Assembly (NCBI GenBank): GCA_030602315.1
Contig: JAUVZY010000020.1
Location: 1-63,405, forward strand
Direction: 5' to 3'
Source of the DNA: Pseudomonadaceae bacterium
GTDB lineage: Bacteria; Pseudomonadota; Gammaproteobacteria; Pseudomonadales; Pseudomonadaceae
Length of the DNA: 63,405 nt
In this document: positions 35,243-45,800 of the stretch, piece by piece
How positions within the stretch are numbered: position 1 is the first letter of the stretch
How the letters are laid out: each line of letters starts with the position of its first letter
Program-made: the position numbers and the translations under genes
The notes under the pieces: model-generated
The model's database searches: none
What the model was told of the DNA's origin: nothing
Seen by the model: the letters and a program-made list of their open reading frames with translations, nothing else

Positions 35243-36037
35243 TCAGCGAATCAGCCCCTCGAGCGGCGAAGACGCGCTGGCGTAAAGCTTTTTCGGCATG
35301 CGCCCGGCCAGATAGGCCAGGCGCCCGGCCTCGATCGCATGTTTCATCGCCCGGGCCATCAGTACCGGGTGCTGAGCATGGGCGATGGCGCTGTTCATCA
35401 GCACCGCCTCGCAGCCCAGTTCCATGGCGATGGTGGCGTCGGAGGCGGTACCCACACCGGCATCCACCAGCACCGGCACCTTCGATTCCTCGAGGATGAT
35501 GCGCAGGTTGTACGGGTTGCAGATGCCCAGGCCGGTGCCGATCAAGCCGGCCAGCGGCATCACCGCCACGCAGCCGATCTCGGCCAGCTGGCGGGCGATG
35601 ATCGGGTCGTCGCTGGTGTAGACCATCACCTCGAAACCTTCCTTGACCAGCACCTCGGCGGCCTTGAGGGTCTCCACCACATTGGGGAACAGGGTCTTCT
35701 GGTCGGCCAGCACCTCGAGCTTGACCAGCTGGTGCCCGTCGAGCAGCTCGCGCGCCAGCCGGCAGGTGCGCACCGCTTCCTCGGCGGTGTAGCAGCCGGC
35801 GGTGTTGGGCAGGATGGTGTAGCGATCCGGGCTGATCACCTCGAGCAGGTTGGGCTCACCGGGGTTCTGGCCGATGTTGGTGCGGCGCACCGCCACGGTG
35901 ACGATCTCGGCGCCCGACGCCTCGATGGCCTCGCGGGTCTCGGTGAGATCCTTGTACTTGCCGGTGCCTACCAACAGGCGCGAATGATAGGTGCGACCGG
36001 CAATGACGAAAGGCTTGTCCAGCGGGGCGTGACTCAT
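35243..36037 (-). CDS. thiG: Thiazole synthase ThiG
   Basis: The 264-residue TIM-barrel enzyme builds the thiazole phosphate of thiamine from deoxyxylulose phosphate, dehydroglycine and ThiS thiocarboxylate. Conserved pieces include [53 protein letters not shown] and [20 protein letters not shown] precedes the ATG at 36037. thiS is 53 bp upstream in the same operon; thiC and other thi genes are not in the window. Confidence 0.95.
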   Translation of the reverse strand: MSHAPLDKPFVIAGRTYHSRLLVGTGKYKDLTETREAIEASGAEIVTVAVRRTNIGQNPGEPNLLEVISPDRYTILPNTAGCYTAEEAVRTCRLARELLDGHQLVKLEVLADQKTLFPNVVETLKAAEVLVKEGFEVMVYTSDDPIIARQLAEIGCVAVMPLAGLIGTGLGICNPYNLRIILEESKVPVLVDAGVGTASDATIAMELGCEAVLMNSAIAHAQHPVLMARAMKHAIEAGRLAYLAGRMPKKLYASASSPLEGLIR

Positions 36038-36090
36038 GGGGCGATTCCTCGAACGAGACGGGCGATGGCAAGGCAGGCGAAGCGCGCGGA

Positions 36091-36291
36091 TCAACCGCCA
36101 CCGATGGCGTGGACCACCTCGACGCAATCGCCCTCGACCAGGCAGGTGGCAGCGAACTGGCTGCGCGGGACGATGTCCTGGTTGCGTTCGACGGCGACCC
36201 GGCGCCCGGTCAGCTCCAGACGCTCGAGCAGATCGGCCACGGTCAGGCCGTCGGGCAGTTCGCGCGGCTCGCCATTGAGCTGGATTTGCAT
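36091..36291 (-). CDS. thiS: Thiamine sulfur carrier ThiS
   Basis: The 66-residue ubiquitin-like protein ends in the diagnostic Gly-Gly (AIGGG), whose C-terminus is adenylated and converted to a thiocarboxylate for ThiG. The start [18 protein letters not shown] is typical. It is first in thiS-thiG. Confidence 0.95.
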   Translation of the reverse strand: MQIQLNGEPRELPDGLTVADLLERLELTGRRVAVERNQDIVPRSQFAATCLVEGDCVEVVHAIGGG

Positions 36292-36363
36292 GGATTCACC
36301 ATCGAAAAACAGAGGCCGCGCATTCTAGCGCCGATCGCCGGGGCCGACCAAGCCGACCGTCCG

Positions 36364-36732
36364 TCAGCGCAGCCGCCAGGCTGCCAGCCCCAGGCACAGC
36401 CAGCCGGCCATCAGGCACAGTCCGCCGAGCGGCGTGACCAGGCCCAGCCGCGCACCGGCCAGAATCAGCAGGTACAGGCTGCCGGAGAACAGCAGGATGC
36501 CCAGGCTCAGCAGCCCGCCCGCGGCCAGCAGCAGGCGGCCGGGTGCCCGCAACGCCAAGAGGCCCATGCCAAACAGCGCCAGCGCGTGCAACTGCTGGTA
36601 CAGCACGCCGGTCTGGAACACCTCCAGCTGGCCGGGCAGCAGCGTCTGGCGCAGCCCGTGGGCAGCGAAGGCGCCGAGCGCGACGCCGGTCAGGCCGAAA
36701 AATGCGGCAAGCGCGATGAACAGGCGGGCCAT
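36364..36732 (-). CDS. DUF423 family membrane protein
   Basis: The 122-residue protein has four membrane helices and the DUF423 (YgdD-like) pattern: FGLTGVALGAFAAHGL, then YQQLHALALFGMGLL and LGLVTPLGGLCLMAGW. Function unknown; family members are inner-membrane proteins. AAGGAGT precedes the ATG at 36732, rejecting a longer frame. It lies 72 bp ahead of thiS in the same direction. Confidence 0.9.
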   Translation of the reverse strand: MARLFIALAAFFGLTGVALGAFAAHGLRQTLLPGQLEVFQTGVLYQQLHALALFGMGLLALRAPGRLLLAAGGLLSLGILLFSGSLYLLILAGARLGLVTPLGGLCLMAGWLCLGLAAWRLR

Positions 36733-36843
36733 GGGGACTCCTTCAGGGCGACAGGCGCGAGAGTCTAGCCGACGCCGCGCAACGCGCGCCGCCTGTCGCA
36801 TCGCCGCAGCCGGTTATACTGCGTGCTTTTGCCGGAACGGCCG

Positions 36844-37554
36844 ATGCTGCGTTCTCTGCTTCGCCTGCTGCTCAAGCTCGTGCTCCTGCTGGTGGTGCTC
36901 TCGGTGCTGCTGGTGGCGCTCTTTCGCTTCGTGCCGCCGCCGTTCACGGCGCTGATGGTCGAGCGCAAGCTCGAAGCCTGGGCCAGCGGCCAGTCCCTCG
37001 ACCTTCAGCGCGAGTGGCGACCGTGGCGCGAGCTGCCGGACGACCTGAAGATGGCGGTGATCGCCGCCGAGGACCAGAAATTCGACCAGCACCGTGGCTT
37101 CGACGTGGCAGCGATCCGCGCGGCCCTCGCCCACAACAGCGCCGGCGGCTCGCTGCGCGGTGCCAGCACGCTGAGTCAGCAGGTCGCCAAGAACCTGTTC
37201 CTCTGGTCGGGTCGCAGCTGGCCGCGCAAGGCCCTGGAGGCCTGGTTCACCCTGCTGATCGAGCTGATCTGGTCCAAGGAGCGCATTCTCGAGGTGTACC
37301 TGAACAGCGTGGAGTGGGGCGAAGGCGTGTTCGGCGCGCAGGCGGCCGCGCAGCATCACTTCGGCAAGGGCGCCGCCTATCTGGCGGTTCGCGAAGCCAG
37401 CCTGCTGGCGGCGGTGCTGCCCAACCCGCGCCAGTGGAGCGCCAGCCGGCCCACCCCGTACATCCAGCGGCGCGCCGAGTGGATTCGACAGCAGATGCGC
37501 CAGTTGGGCGGCAGCCACTATCTGACTCGGCTGAAAAAGCAGCCCGGCGGCTGA
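36844..37554 (+). CDS. mtgA: Monofunctional peptidoglycan glycosyltransferase MtgA
   Basis: The 236-residue GT51 enzyme polymerises lipid II into glycan strands. It has one N-terminal membrane anchor (residues 2-26) and the five GT51 motifs: AAEDQKFDQHRGFD with the catalytic Glu, GASTLSQQVAKNLFLW, RKALEAWFTLLIE, KERILEVYLN and EGVFGAQAAAQHHF. The length equals the family norm, and no transpeptidase domain follows. A TATACT hexamer at 36815-36820 may be its -10, which would put the transcript start close to the ATG. It is divergent from the DUF423 gene. Confidence 0.95.
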   Translation: MLRSLLRLLLKLVLLLVVLSVLLVALFRFVPPPFTALMVERKLEAWASGQSLDLQREWRPWRELPDDLKMAVIAAEDQKFDQHRGFDVAAIRAALAHNSAGGSLRGASTLSQQVAKNLFLWSGRSWPRKALEAWFTLLIELIWSKERILEVYLNSVEWGEGVFGAQAAAQHHFGKGAAYLAVREASLLAAVLPNPRQWSASRPTPYIQRRAEWIRQQMRQLGGSHYLTRLKKQPGG

Positions 37555-37688
37555 CCGAGCCGCCTGTCGGCAGCGCCATAGCCAATTGCTATCATACAGA
37601 CCAGACTGCAGAACATTTCACGCCTGCCGATACGGCAAGCGTATGATCGACCGATCTTCATGTCGTACCTCGTCGGAGGGTATGAAGC

Positions 37689-39635
37689 ATGCACGCCAAC
37701 TTGTTTCGGCTATGCCTTGGCTACTGCGCCCTGGCCTTGCTGTGGGTATTTGCCAGCGACCTCCTGGTCAGCTGGCTGGTCAGCGACGGTCAGCTGTCCG
37801 AGCTGCTGCAGCTGGTCAAGGGCAGCGGCTTCGTGCTGTTCACCACGGCGCTGCTGTACGCGCTCGGCCGGCGCTACCTGAAGCTGATCGAGGAGCAGGT
37901 CGAAGCCCGCCGGCTCAACGAGGTGTACCTGCGCAACGCCGCCGCGGTGTTCGAGACCACCCAGGAAGGGGTGGTGGTCACCGACCACGAGCAGCGCATC
38001 CTTCACGTCAACCCGGCCATGTGCAAGATCACCGGCTACAGCGAGGCCGAGGTGATCGGCCAGACCCCGCGACTGTTCTGTTCCGGCCGGCATGACGGCG
38101 CCTTCTATCGGATGATGTGGCAATCGATCAACGAACACCGCGGCTGGAGCGGCGAGATCTGGAACCGCCGAAAAAGCGGCGAGATCTACCCGCAGTGGCA
38201 GAACATCCGCGCCATTTGCGACTCGCACGGCCAGGTGACCCACTACGTCGCGGTATTTTCCGACATCAGCCTGATCAAGCGCTCGCAGGAAGAGATCACC
38301 TACCTGGCGCACTACGACCAGCTGCTCGACCTGCCGAACCGCCTGCTGTTCATCGAGCGTGCGCGCCAGGAGCTGGAGCGCTGCCGCACCGGCTATGGCC
38401 GCTCCGGCGGCGCACTGCTGTTGATCGACCTGGACCATTTCAAGGACATCAACGAATCGCTCGGCCACAACCTGGGTGACGAGCTGCTTAAGCTGATGGC
38501 CGAACGCCTGCGTCAGCACCAGCAGAGCGGCATGACCCTGGCCCGCCTGGGCGGCGACGAGTTCGCCCTGCTCTGCGAGAGCTGCCCGGCCGAACGCGCC
38601 GCCGCGCTCGCCCTGCGCATCCTCGACAGCCTCGAGCAGCCGTTCAACCTGTCCGGCCAGGAGCTGTTCATCAGCGCCAGCATCGGCATCACCCTCTATC
38701 CGTACGACGCGCAGAACGTCGAGCAGCTGCTGCGCAACGCCGACTCGGCGCTGTTCAAGGCCAAGTCGCTGGGCCGCTCCACTTACGCCTTCTACAGCCA
38801 GGAGCTGACCAGCCAGGCGCGCCAGCGGGTCGAGCTCGGCACGGCGCTGCGCCAGGCCCTCGAGCAGGAGCAGCTGGTCGCCTATTACCAGCCCATCCAT
38901 CGGCTGCAGGACGGCGCGCTGATCGGCTTCGAGGCGCTGGTGCGCTGGAAGCACCCCGAGCAGGGGCTGATCTCGCCGGCCATCTTCATCCCGGCCGCCG
39001 AAGAAAGCGGGCTGATCGCCGCCATCGACCACTGGATGCTGCGGCGCGCCTGCCAACAGATGCGAACGTGGCTGGACGAAGGCAAGCCGCTGGACTTCGT
39101 CTCGGTGAACATCTCCAGCCGTCTGTTCAACCGCGGCGAGCTGGATCTGCAAGTGGCTCAGGTGCTGGCCGAGTGCAAGCTCGAACCGCAGCACCTGGCG
39201 CTGGAGATCACCGAAAGCGCGGTGATGGAAGACGCCGACGGCGCCATGATTCTGCTCGACCGCCTGCGCGAGCTGGGCGTGCAGCTGGCCATCGACGACT
39301 TCGGCACCGGCTACTCGTCGCTGCAGCGGCTAAAGCGCATGAAGGTGCACAAGCTGAAGATCGATCAGGGCTTCGTCCGCGCGCTGCCGCAGGACGCGGA
39401 CAACGCGGCGATCACCCGTTCGGTGATCGATTTGGCCAAGAACATGGGCCTGAGCGTGGTCGCCGAAGGCATCGAGCAGGCCGACCAGGCCGCCTTCCTG
39501 CTTGAGCATGGCTGCGAAATGGGTCAGGGCTTTGGCCTCGGCCGGCCGGGCCCCGCCGAGAACATCGTCTGGGAACCGCGCCTGTTCGACTACGGCCAGC
39601 AGCCGGCCGAGGCCCTGGCCAGCGTCAAGGACTGA
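37689..39635 (+). CDS. PAS-GGDEF-EAL cyclic di-GMP protein
   Basis: The 648-residue protein has two N-terminal membrane helices (about 5-27 and 33-58) with a very short periplasmic loop, a PAS domain (about 85-195), a GGDEF domain (about 205-375) and an EAL domain (about 390-635). The cyclase loop is intact (LARLGGDEF), as are the EAL residues (GFEALVRWKHP, NISSRLF, DDFGTGYSSL, KIDQGFV). It may make and degrade c-di-GMP; the balance is not readable from sequence. The EAL C-terminus is slightly unusual (GQGFGLGRPGPAENI where GYxxxRP is common). GGAGGG at 37675-37680 supports the start. Confidence 0.92.
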   Translation: MHANLFRLCLGYCALALLWVFASDLLVSWLVSDGQLSELLQLVKGSGFVLFTTALLYALGRRYLKLIEEQVEARRLNEVYLRNAAAVFETTQEGVVVTDHEQRILHVNPAMCKITGYSEAEVIGQTPRLFCSGRHDGAFYRMMWQSINEHRGWSGEIWNRRKSGEIYPQWQNIRAICDSHGQVTHYVAVFSDISLIKRSQEEITYLAHYDQLLDLPNRLLFIERARQELERCRTGYGRSGGALLLIDLDHFKDINESLGHNLGDELLKLMAERLRQHQQSGMTLARLGGDEFALLCESCPAERAAALALRILDSLEQPFNLSGQELFISASIGITLYPYDAQNVEQLLRNADSALFKAKSLGRSTYAFYSQELTSQARQRVELGTALRQALEQEQLVAYYQPIHRLQDGALIGFEALVRWKHPEQGLISPAIFIPAAEESGLIAAIDHWMLRRACQQMRTWLDEGKPLDFVSVNISSRLFNRGELDLQVAQVLAECKLEPQHLALEITESAVMEDADGAMILLDRLRELGVQLAIDDFGTGYSSLQRLKRMKVHKLKIDQGFVRALPQDADNAAITRSVIDLAKNMGLSVVAEGIEQADQAAFLLEHGCEMGQGFGLGRPGPAENIVWEPRLFDYGQQPAEALASVKD

Positions 39636-39656
39636 GCGGCCCGCCCGGCCGAGCGC

Positions 39657-40121
39657 TCAGCGCACCTGGAAGCGCTGCTCGGCCAGCTTGCGATTGCCCT
39701 GGAACACCAGAAAGTGCCATTCGCCGGGCACCACCTCGTAGGGCTCGCTGAACTCGAAGGCCATTACCTCGGCCGCCGCACCGGGTGAAAGCTTCTGCAC
39801 CACCTCGTAGCGATCATGGCGCTGACCTGCCGGGTCGACCACGCCCGGGGTGAGGTAGAGCAGCGTCAGCGGGGTGTCATCGGCACGCTTGTTTTCCAGA
39901 CGCAAGCGCAAGCCGAAACGGGTACCCAGCCGGGCCGGCACCTGATCGGTGCTGTGCAGGCGTGGCTCGCCGCTGATCAGCACCCGCTCGCCGGGCTGCG
40001 GATCACGGTGGCTGTGCTCGAACACGCCATACTCGGCAGGCCCGGCCAGCCTCGCCTCGGCCACCACCAGCGGTGGCAGCAGGCCCAGGGCGATCGGCAA
40101 GAGATAGGCAAATCGGTTCAT
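39657..40121 (-). CDS. Secreted DUF3859 family protein
   Basis: The 154-residue protein has a signal peptide (about 23 residues ending VVAEA) and a beta-rich domain with the conserved VPGEWHFLVFQGNRKLAEQRF ending that fits DUF3859, a family without a known function. AAGGAGCG before the ATG at 40121 fixes the start. It lies downstream of rpoH, beyond the rpoH terminator and a 90-bp gap, and is convergent with the GGDEF-EAL gene. Probably periplasmic. Confidence 0.82.
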   Translation of the reverse strand: MNRFAYLLPIALGLLPPLVVAEARLAGPAEYGVFEHSHRDPQPGERVLISGEPRLHSTDQVPARLGTRFGLRLRLENKRADDTPLTLLYLTPGVVDPAGQRHDRYEVVQKLSPGAAAEVMAFEFSEPYEVVPGEWHFLVFQGNRKLAEQRFQVR

Positions 40122-40206
40122 CGCACGCTCCTTCATCATCGGCGTCAGGCAGCCTAAGGCTGGGTGATGACAAGCTGATGACGGCCGCCCCGATCGAGCG
40201 CCCAAC

Positions 40207-40232
40207 AAAAAGCCCGGCGCAGGGCCGGGCTT
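40207..40232 (-). terminator. Rho-independent terminator of rpoH
   Basis: AAGCCCGGC (40210-40218) pairs with GCCGGGCTT (40224-40232); on the reverse strand a T-run follows. It lies 17 bp after the rpoH stop. Confidence 0.88.
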
Positions 40233-40249
40233 GGCAGGTGCACGCCGGC

Positions 40250-41104
<855 letters not shown>

Positions 41105-41215
41105 GCAAGTCCTCCAGCTGACGAACGGCAGCAGTGTAGCACTGGCCGATGGGACTTCAAGCCTGTGAAAAAGTTCCCCTTTCCACAGGCCATGTCATCG
41201 TAGCCGCGCACCAAA

Positions 41216-42232
41216 TCAGCGTGGCGCGAGCTCGTTCAGGTGGCGGGCAACGGCCAGCCAGGCGCCGATGTAGCCGAGAAAGACCGCGCCGATCACCAGG
41301 TAGATGCCGTCTTCCAGCGGCACGCCGCCCAACGAGAACTCGCTGCCATAGAGGCCGGCCAGGCTGATGACCGCCTCGTTCAGCCAGGCCAGCCCGTAGG
41401 CGAGCAGCAGCCAGGCCAGGAGCCCGGCGCCAAGGCCGTACAGGGCGCCCATATAGAGGAACGGACGGCGCACATAGCCGTCGGTTCCGCCGACCAGTTT
41501 GACCACCTCGATCTCGGTTCGACGGTTCTCGATGTGCAGGCGGATGGTGTTGCCGATCACCAGCAGCAGGGTGGCGATCAGCAGCAGACTCAGTCCGAAC
41601 ACGAAGCGATCGCCGAGCTTGAGGATTGCGGTCAGCCGCTCCACCCAGACCAGATCCAGCTGCGCCAGCTCGACGCCGGGGAGCCCGGCCAGTTGCGCAC
41701 GCAGCTGCTCCAGACGGTCCTTGTCGACTTCCTCGGGGGTCACCAGGATCACCGCCGGCAACGGGTTGTCGGGCAGTTCGCGCAGCGCCTCGCCAAGCCC
41801 GGACAGCTGCTGGAATTCCACCAGCGCCTGCTCGCGGCTGATCAGCTCGGCCTCGGCCACCTCGGGCAGCGCCTGGATCTCGGCCTGCAGCCTGGCGCCG
41901 CCCTCGGGCGGCACGTCCATGCGCAGGAACAGGGAGATCTGCGCGGCACGCTGCCAGGAGCCACCGAGCCGTTCGATGTTGTCCAACAGCAGCGCCAGCC
42001 CCATCGGCAGGCTCAGCGCCACCGCCATCACCAGGCAGGTGAACAGGCTGCCGAACGGGTGCTTGGCCAGCCGGCCGAGGCTGTCGGCGAGGCTGGCGCG
42101 GTGGTTTTCCAGCCAGGCGCGCAGGTGCCCGGCGAAATCCAGTTCATCGTCGGGGCGCTTGGGCGAAGGCTTCGGGCGTCCGCCACCGATGCGTTCGGCC
42201 GCGCTGGAATCGGCACTGCGCTTGGCATTCAT
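41216..42232 (-). CDS. ftsX: Cell division protein FtsX
   Basis: The 338-residue membrane protein pairs with FtsE to regulate septal peptidoglycan hydrolysis. It has a basic cytoplasmic N-terminus of about 60 residues, TM1 (about 65-88), a periplasmic domain (about 90-205) and three C-terminal helices. Conserved features include ALSLPMGLALLLDNIERLGG and FVFGLSLLLIATLLLVIGNTIRLHIENRRTEIEVVKLVG. Its ATG overlaps the ftsE stop by 4 bp (ATGA), so translation is coupled. Confidence 0.95.
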   Translation of the reverse strand: MNAKRSADSSAAERIGGGRPKPSPKRPDDELDFAGHLRAWLENHRASLADSLGRLAKHPFGSLFTCLVMAVALSLPMGLALLLDNIERLGGSWQRAAQISLFLRMDVPPEGGARLQAEIQALPEVAEAELISREQALVEFQQLSGLGEALRELPDNPLPAVILVTPEEVDKDRLEQLRAQLAGLPGVELAQLDLVWVERLTAILKLGDRFVFGLSLLLIATLLLVIGNTIRLHIENRRTEIEVVKLVGGTDGYVRRPFLYMGALYGLGAGLLAWLLLAYGLAWLNEAVISLAGLYGSEFSLGGVPLEDGIYLVIGAVFLGYIGAWLAVARHLNELAPR

Positions 42233-42900
42233 TGGCCGGCCTCCCCGTCCCCGATCAGGCGGCCGCGCTGCAGGGTCAGCATGCGGTGGCGCATGCGCGC
42301 GATCAGCGCCAGGTCATGGCTGGCGATCAGCACGGTGGTGCCGAGCCGGTTGATGTCTTCGAACACGCCCATGATCTCCGCCGCCAGTCGCGGGTCGAGG
42401 TTGCCGGTCGGCTCGTCGGCCAGCAGCAACGCCGGGCGGTGCACCACCGCGCGGGCGATGCCGACACGCTGCTGCTGGCCGGTGGACAGGTCGGCCGGGT
42501 ACTGCTCGGCCTTGTCCTTCAGGCTGACCCGCTCCAGCGCCGTCATCACCCGCGTGGCGATCTCGTCCTTGGGCAGACCGAGAATCTGCAGCGGCAGCGC
42601 GACGTTGTTGAACACCGAGCGATCGAACAGCAACTGGTGATTCTGGAACACCACGCCGATCTGCCGACGCAGGAAGGGGATCTGCGCGGTGGTGATGTGG
42701 GCCAGGTCCTGCCCGGCCAGCAGCAGCTTGCCGCTGGTGGGACGCTCCATGGCCAGCAGCAGCCGCAGCAGCGTGCTCTTGCCGGCGCCGGAGTGGCCGG
42801 TGACGAACAAAAACTCGCCACGCTGCACATGGAACGACAGCTCATGCAGCCCGACGTGGCCGTTCGGGTAGCGCTTGCCGACCTGCTCGAAACGGATCAT
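42229..42900 (-). CDS. ftsE: Cell division ATP-binding protein FtsE
   Basis: The 223-residue ABC ATPase shows Walker A (GHSGAGKST), Q-loop (VFQNHQLL), signature LSTGQQQR, Walker B (LLLADEPTGNLD) and H-loop (ASHDL). It drives FtsX at the divisome. The family start MIRFEQVGKRYPNG at 42900 is preferred over GTG six bases upstream because the AGGACGAG sequence is then correctly spaced. ftsY lies 59 bp upstream, ftsX overlaps downstream. Confidence 0.95.
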   Translation of the reverse strand: MIRFEQVGKRYPNGHVGLHELSFHVQRGEFLFVTGHSGAGKSTLLRLLLAMERPTSGKLLLAGQDLAHITTAQIPFLRRQIGVVFQNHQLLFDRSVFNNVALPLQILGLPKDEIATRVMTALERVSLKDKAEQYPADLSTGQQQRVGIARAVVHRPALLLADEPTGNLDPRLAAEIMGVFEDINRLGTTVLIASHDLALIARMRHRMLTLQRGRLIGDGEAGQ

Positions 42901-42959
42901 GCGCACTCGTCCTGAAGGAAGATGACCGGGCGTCCTGCCCCAGGTACCGCCTGCATCGT

Positions 42960-44234
42960 TCAGTCCTGCCCGGCGAACAGCGCCTTGACGAAGGCGTCGG
43001 CCTGGAAGGTGCGCAGATCGTCGATGCCTTCGCCCACGCCGATGTAGCGGATCGGCAGGCCGAACTGCTTGGCCAGGGCGAAGATCACCCCGCCCTTGGC
43101 GGTGCCATCGAGCTTGGTCAGCGCCAGACCGGTGAGGGCGACGGCCTGATTGAACTGGCGGGTCTGGTTGATGGCGTTCTGGCCGGTGCCGGCGTCGAGC
43201 ACCAGCAGCACCTCGTGGGGTGCGGTCTCGTCCAGCTTGCCGATCACCCGACGGACCTTCTTCAGCTCTTCCATCAGGTTGTCCTTGGTGTGCAGCCGGC
43301 CGGCGGTGTCGGCGATCAGCACGTCGATCCCGCGGGACTTGGCGGCCTGCACTGCGTCGTAGATCACCGAGGCGGAATCGGCGCCGGTGTGCTGGGCGAT
43401 CACGGCGATGTTGTTGCGCTCACCCCACACCTGCAGCTGCTCGACCGCGGCGGCGCGGAAGGTGTCACCGGCGGCGAGCATGACTTTCTTGCCTTCGAGC
43501 TGCAGCTTCTTGGCCAGCTTGCCGATGGTGGTGGTCTTGCCCACACCGTTCACGCCGACCACCAGGATCACATAGGGCTGCTTGTCTTCGGCGACCACCA
43601 GCGGCTCTTCGACCGGCCGCAGCAGATTGGCCAGTTCCTCCTGCAGCGCCTTGTACAGCGCGCCGCTGTCAGCCAGCTCCTTGCGCGCCACGCGGCGGGT
43701 GAGGTTCTCGATGATGGCGGTCGTGGCCTCGACGCCGACATCGGCGGTGAGCAGGCGGGTCTCGATCTCGTCGAGCAGGTCGTCATCGATCGCCTTCTTG
43801 CCGAGGAACAGGCTGGCCATGCCTTCGCCGATGCTGGCGCTGGTCTTGGACAGGCCCTGGCGCAGACGGGCGAAAAAGCCCTGCTTGAGCGGCTCGGCAG
43901 GCACCGCCGGGGTTTCCTGCTCGGTGACGAGTACCGGCGTGGGCACCTCAGGCTCCGGCTCCAGCGCTGGCTCAGGTTCGGGCTCAGGTTCGGGCTCAGC
44001 TTGGAGCGCGGCCGCTGGCGGCAGCAGCGGCTCGCCCACGGGCTCGACAGCCGGCTCGGCGACCGGCGCCTCTGGCGGCGCGGCAGACTGTGGCTCGACG
44101 ATCGCTTCGTCCCTTTCCTGCTCGGGCTCCGCCGTGTCGCTTTCCTGCGCCTGGGGTTTTCTGCGCAACCAGCCGAACAACCCCTTCTTTTCGCCGGACT
44201 CCGGCGCCTTCTTGTCGTCGTTTGAACCAAACAT
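42960..44234 (-). CDS. ftsY: Signal recognition particle receptor FtsY
   Basis: The 424-residue SRP receptor docks ribosomes at the membrane. It has the acidic A domain (about 1-115, with an EPEPEPEP stretch), then the N domain (about 120-205) and the GTPase G domain with [50 protein letters not shown] and DDLRTFQ. The start MFGSNDDKK is the family norm. Curiously, the bases just before the ATG on the coding strand read CCTCCTA, the reverse of a Shine-Dalgarno. First gene of ftsY-ftsE-ftsX-rpoH. Confidence 0.95.
   Translation of the reverse strand: MFGSNDDKKAPESGEKKGLFGWLRRKPQAQESDTAEPEQERDEAIVEPQSAAPPEAPVAEPAVEPVGEPLLPPAAALQAEPEPEPEPEPALEPEPEVPTPVLVTEQETPAVPAEPLKQGFFARLRQGLSKTSASIGEGMASLFLGKKAIDDDLLDEIETRLLTADVGVEATTAIIENLTRRVARKELADSGALYKALQEELANLLRPVEEPLVVAEDKQPYVILVVGVNGVGKTTTIGKLAKKLQLEGKKVMLAAGDTFRAAAVEQLQVWGERNNIAVIAQHTGADSASVIYDAVQAAKSRGIDVLIADTAGRLHTKDNLMEELKKVRRVIGKLDETAPHEVLLVLDAGTGQNAINQTRQFNQAVALTGLALTKLDGTAKGGVIFALAKQFGLPIRYIGVGEGIDDLRTFQADAFVKALFAGQD
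43969..43999. repeat. 12-bp tandem repeat in the FtsY acidic domain
   Basis: GGCTCAGGTTCG occurs perfectly at 43969-43980 and 43981-43992, with a partial third copy to 43999. It encodes the Glu-Pro repeat of the A domain, so changes of one unit keep the reading frame. Confidence 0.9.
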
Positions 44235-44441
44235 TAGGAGGCTTTTCTCACCTGCAGATTGCCGCCGAACGGAGCCGCCGGCTTTGACGGACGGTATCCT
44301 AGCACCTCCCGGCGGCATGCGTTAAACCACAGGCACACGCCGGGAAATAGCCGCCCCGCGGCCTTTGCCCGACCCTGGCGGACCGTTACCATGACCCCCC
44401 CACTGCCCAGCGCGGCAGTTCACTCGATACGGGCGCCAGAG

Positions 44442-45800
44442 ATGCTTTCACCCCATCGCCTCCTCACGGTTGTGCTCGCTTGGCTGCTGTACCTGCCGCT
44501 GGTAGCCAGCGCGATGACCCAGCCGACCCATGAGTTCAGCTTGGACAACGGCCTGAAAGTGATCGTGCGGGAAGACCACCGCGCCCCGGTGGTAGTTTCC
44601 CAGGTCTGGTACAAGGTCGGCTCCAGCTACGAGCCCGCCGGGCTGACCGGCGTGTCGCACATGCTCGAACACATGATGTTCAAAGGCAGCGACAAGGTCG
44701 GTCCCGGCGAAGCCTCGCGCATCCTGCGCGAGCTGGGCGCCGAAGAGAACGCCTTCACCAGCGCCGACTACACCGCCTATTACCAGGTACTGGCGCGCGA
44801 CCGCCTGGCTGTCGCCCTGGAGCTGGAGGCCGACCGCATGGCGAGCCTGCGCCTGCCGCCCGAGGAATTCGAACGCGAGCTTCTGGTGGTCAAGGAAGAG
44901 CGCCGTCTGCGCACCGACGACCGCCCCAGCGCGCTGGCCTTCGAGCGCTTCAAAGCCCTCGCCTACCCCTCCAGCGGCTACCGCAACCCCACCATCGGCT
45001 GGATGAGCGACATCGAGCGCTTCACCGTGGACGACCTGCGCCACTGGTACGAGGCCTGGTACGCCCCCAACAACGCCACGCTGGTGGTGGTCGGCGACGT
45101 GCGCGTCGACGAGGTGAGAGCACTTGCCGAACGCTATTTCGGCCCGATTCCGGCCAGGCCGCTGGCGGTGGCCAAGCAGCCGGTGGAGCTGGCAGAGCCC
45201 GGCGAGCGCTTCCTGAAGATCCATGTGCGCACCCAGCTACCGAGCCTGATCATGGCCTTCAACGTGCCATCGCTGGCCACCAGCGCCGACAATCCGCGGC
45301 AGATCCACGCCCTGCGCCTGCTCGCCGGCCTGCTCGACGGCGGCGACAGCGCGCGCCTGCCCACCCGCCTGGAACGCGGCGAGGAACTGGTCAGCGGCGC
45401 CTCGGCCTGGTACGACGCGCACAGCCGCGGCGACAGCCTGTTCGTCCTCAGCGCCTCGCCCAACGTGCAGAAGGGCCGCACCCTGGCGGACGTCGAGGCC
45501 GGGCTCTGGCGCGAGCTGAATGCGCTGCGCGAAACGCCGCCGGACGAAGCAGAACTGGCGCGCGTGCGCGCCCAGGTGATCGCCGGACTGGTATTTGCCC
45601 GCGACTCGATCACCCACCAGGCCACCACCATCGGCCAGCTGGAAACCGTCGGCCTGTCCTGGCGCCTGATGGACGAGGAAATCGAAGCCCTGCAGGCGGT
45701 CACCCCGGCCGACGTACAGGCAGCAGCGCAGCGCTTTGTCACCCGCCCGCGCATGACCCTCGCCCACGTTCTGCCCCTGGAAACGGAGACCGCCCGATGA
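44442..45800 (+). CDS. M16 family zinc metallopeptidase (catalytic partner)
   Basis: The 452-residue protein is a periplasmic M16 peptidase. A signal peptide (about 24 residues ending LVASA) precedes the domain. The inverted zinc motif HxxEH is intact in SHMLEHMMFKGSD, with the downstream Glu in LELEADRM. GDVRVDEV and DEIEAL-like helices complete the family pattern. ATG at 44442 is chosen because it begins the signal peptide; an ATG at 44391 would give a long polar extension. It overlaps the next M16 gene by 4 bp, and the two subunits probably form a heterodimer. Confidence 0.88.
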   Translation: MLSPHRLLTVVLAWLLYLPLVASAMTQPTHEFSLDNGLKVIVREDHRAPVVVSQVWYKVGSSYEPAGLTGVSHMLEHMMFKGSDKVGPGEASRILRELGAEENAFTSADYTAYYQVLARDRLAVALELEADRMASLRLPPEEFERELLVVKEERRLRTDDRPSALAFERFKALAYPSSGYRNPTIGWMSDIERFTVDDLRHWYEAWYAPNNATLVVVGDVRVDEVRALAERYFGPIPARPLAVAKQPVELAEPGERFLKIHVRTQLPSLIMAFNVPSLATSADNPRQIHALRLLAGLLDGGDSARLPTRLERGEELVSGASAWYDAHSRGDSLFVLSASPNVQKGRTLADVEAGLWRELNALRETPPDEAELARVRAQVIAGLVFARDSITHQATTIGQLETVGLSWRLMDEEIEALQAVTPADVQAAAQRFVTRPRMTLAHVLPLETETAR

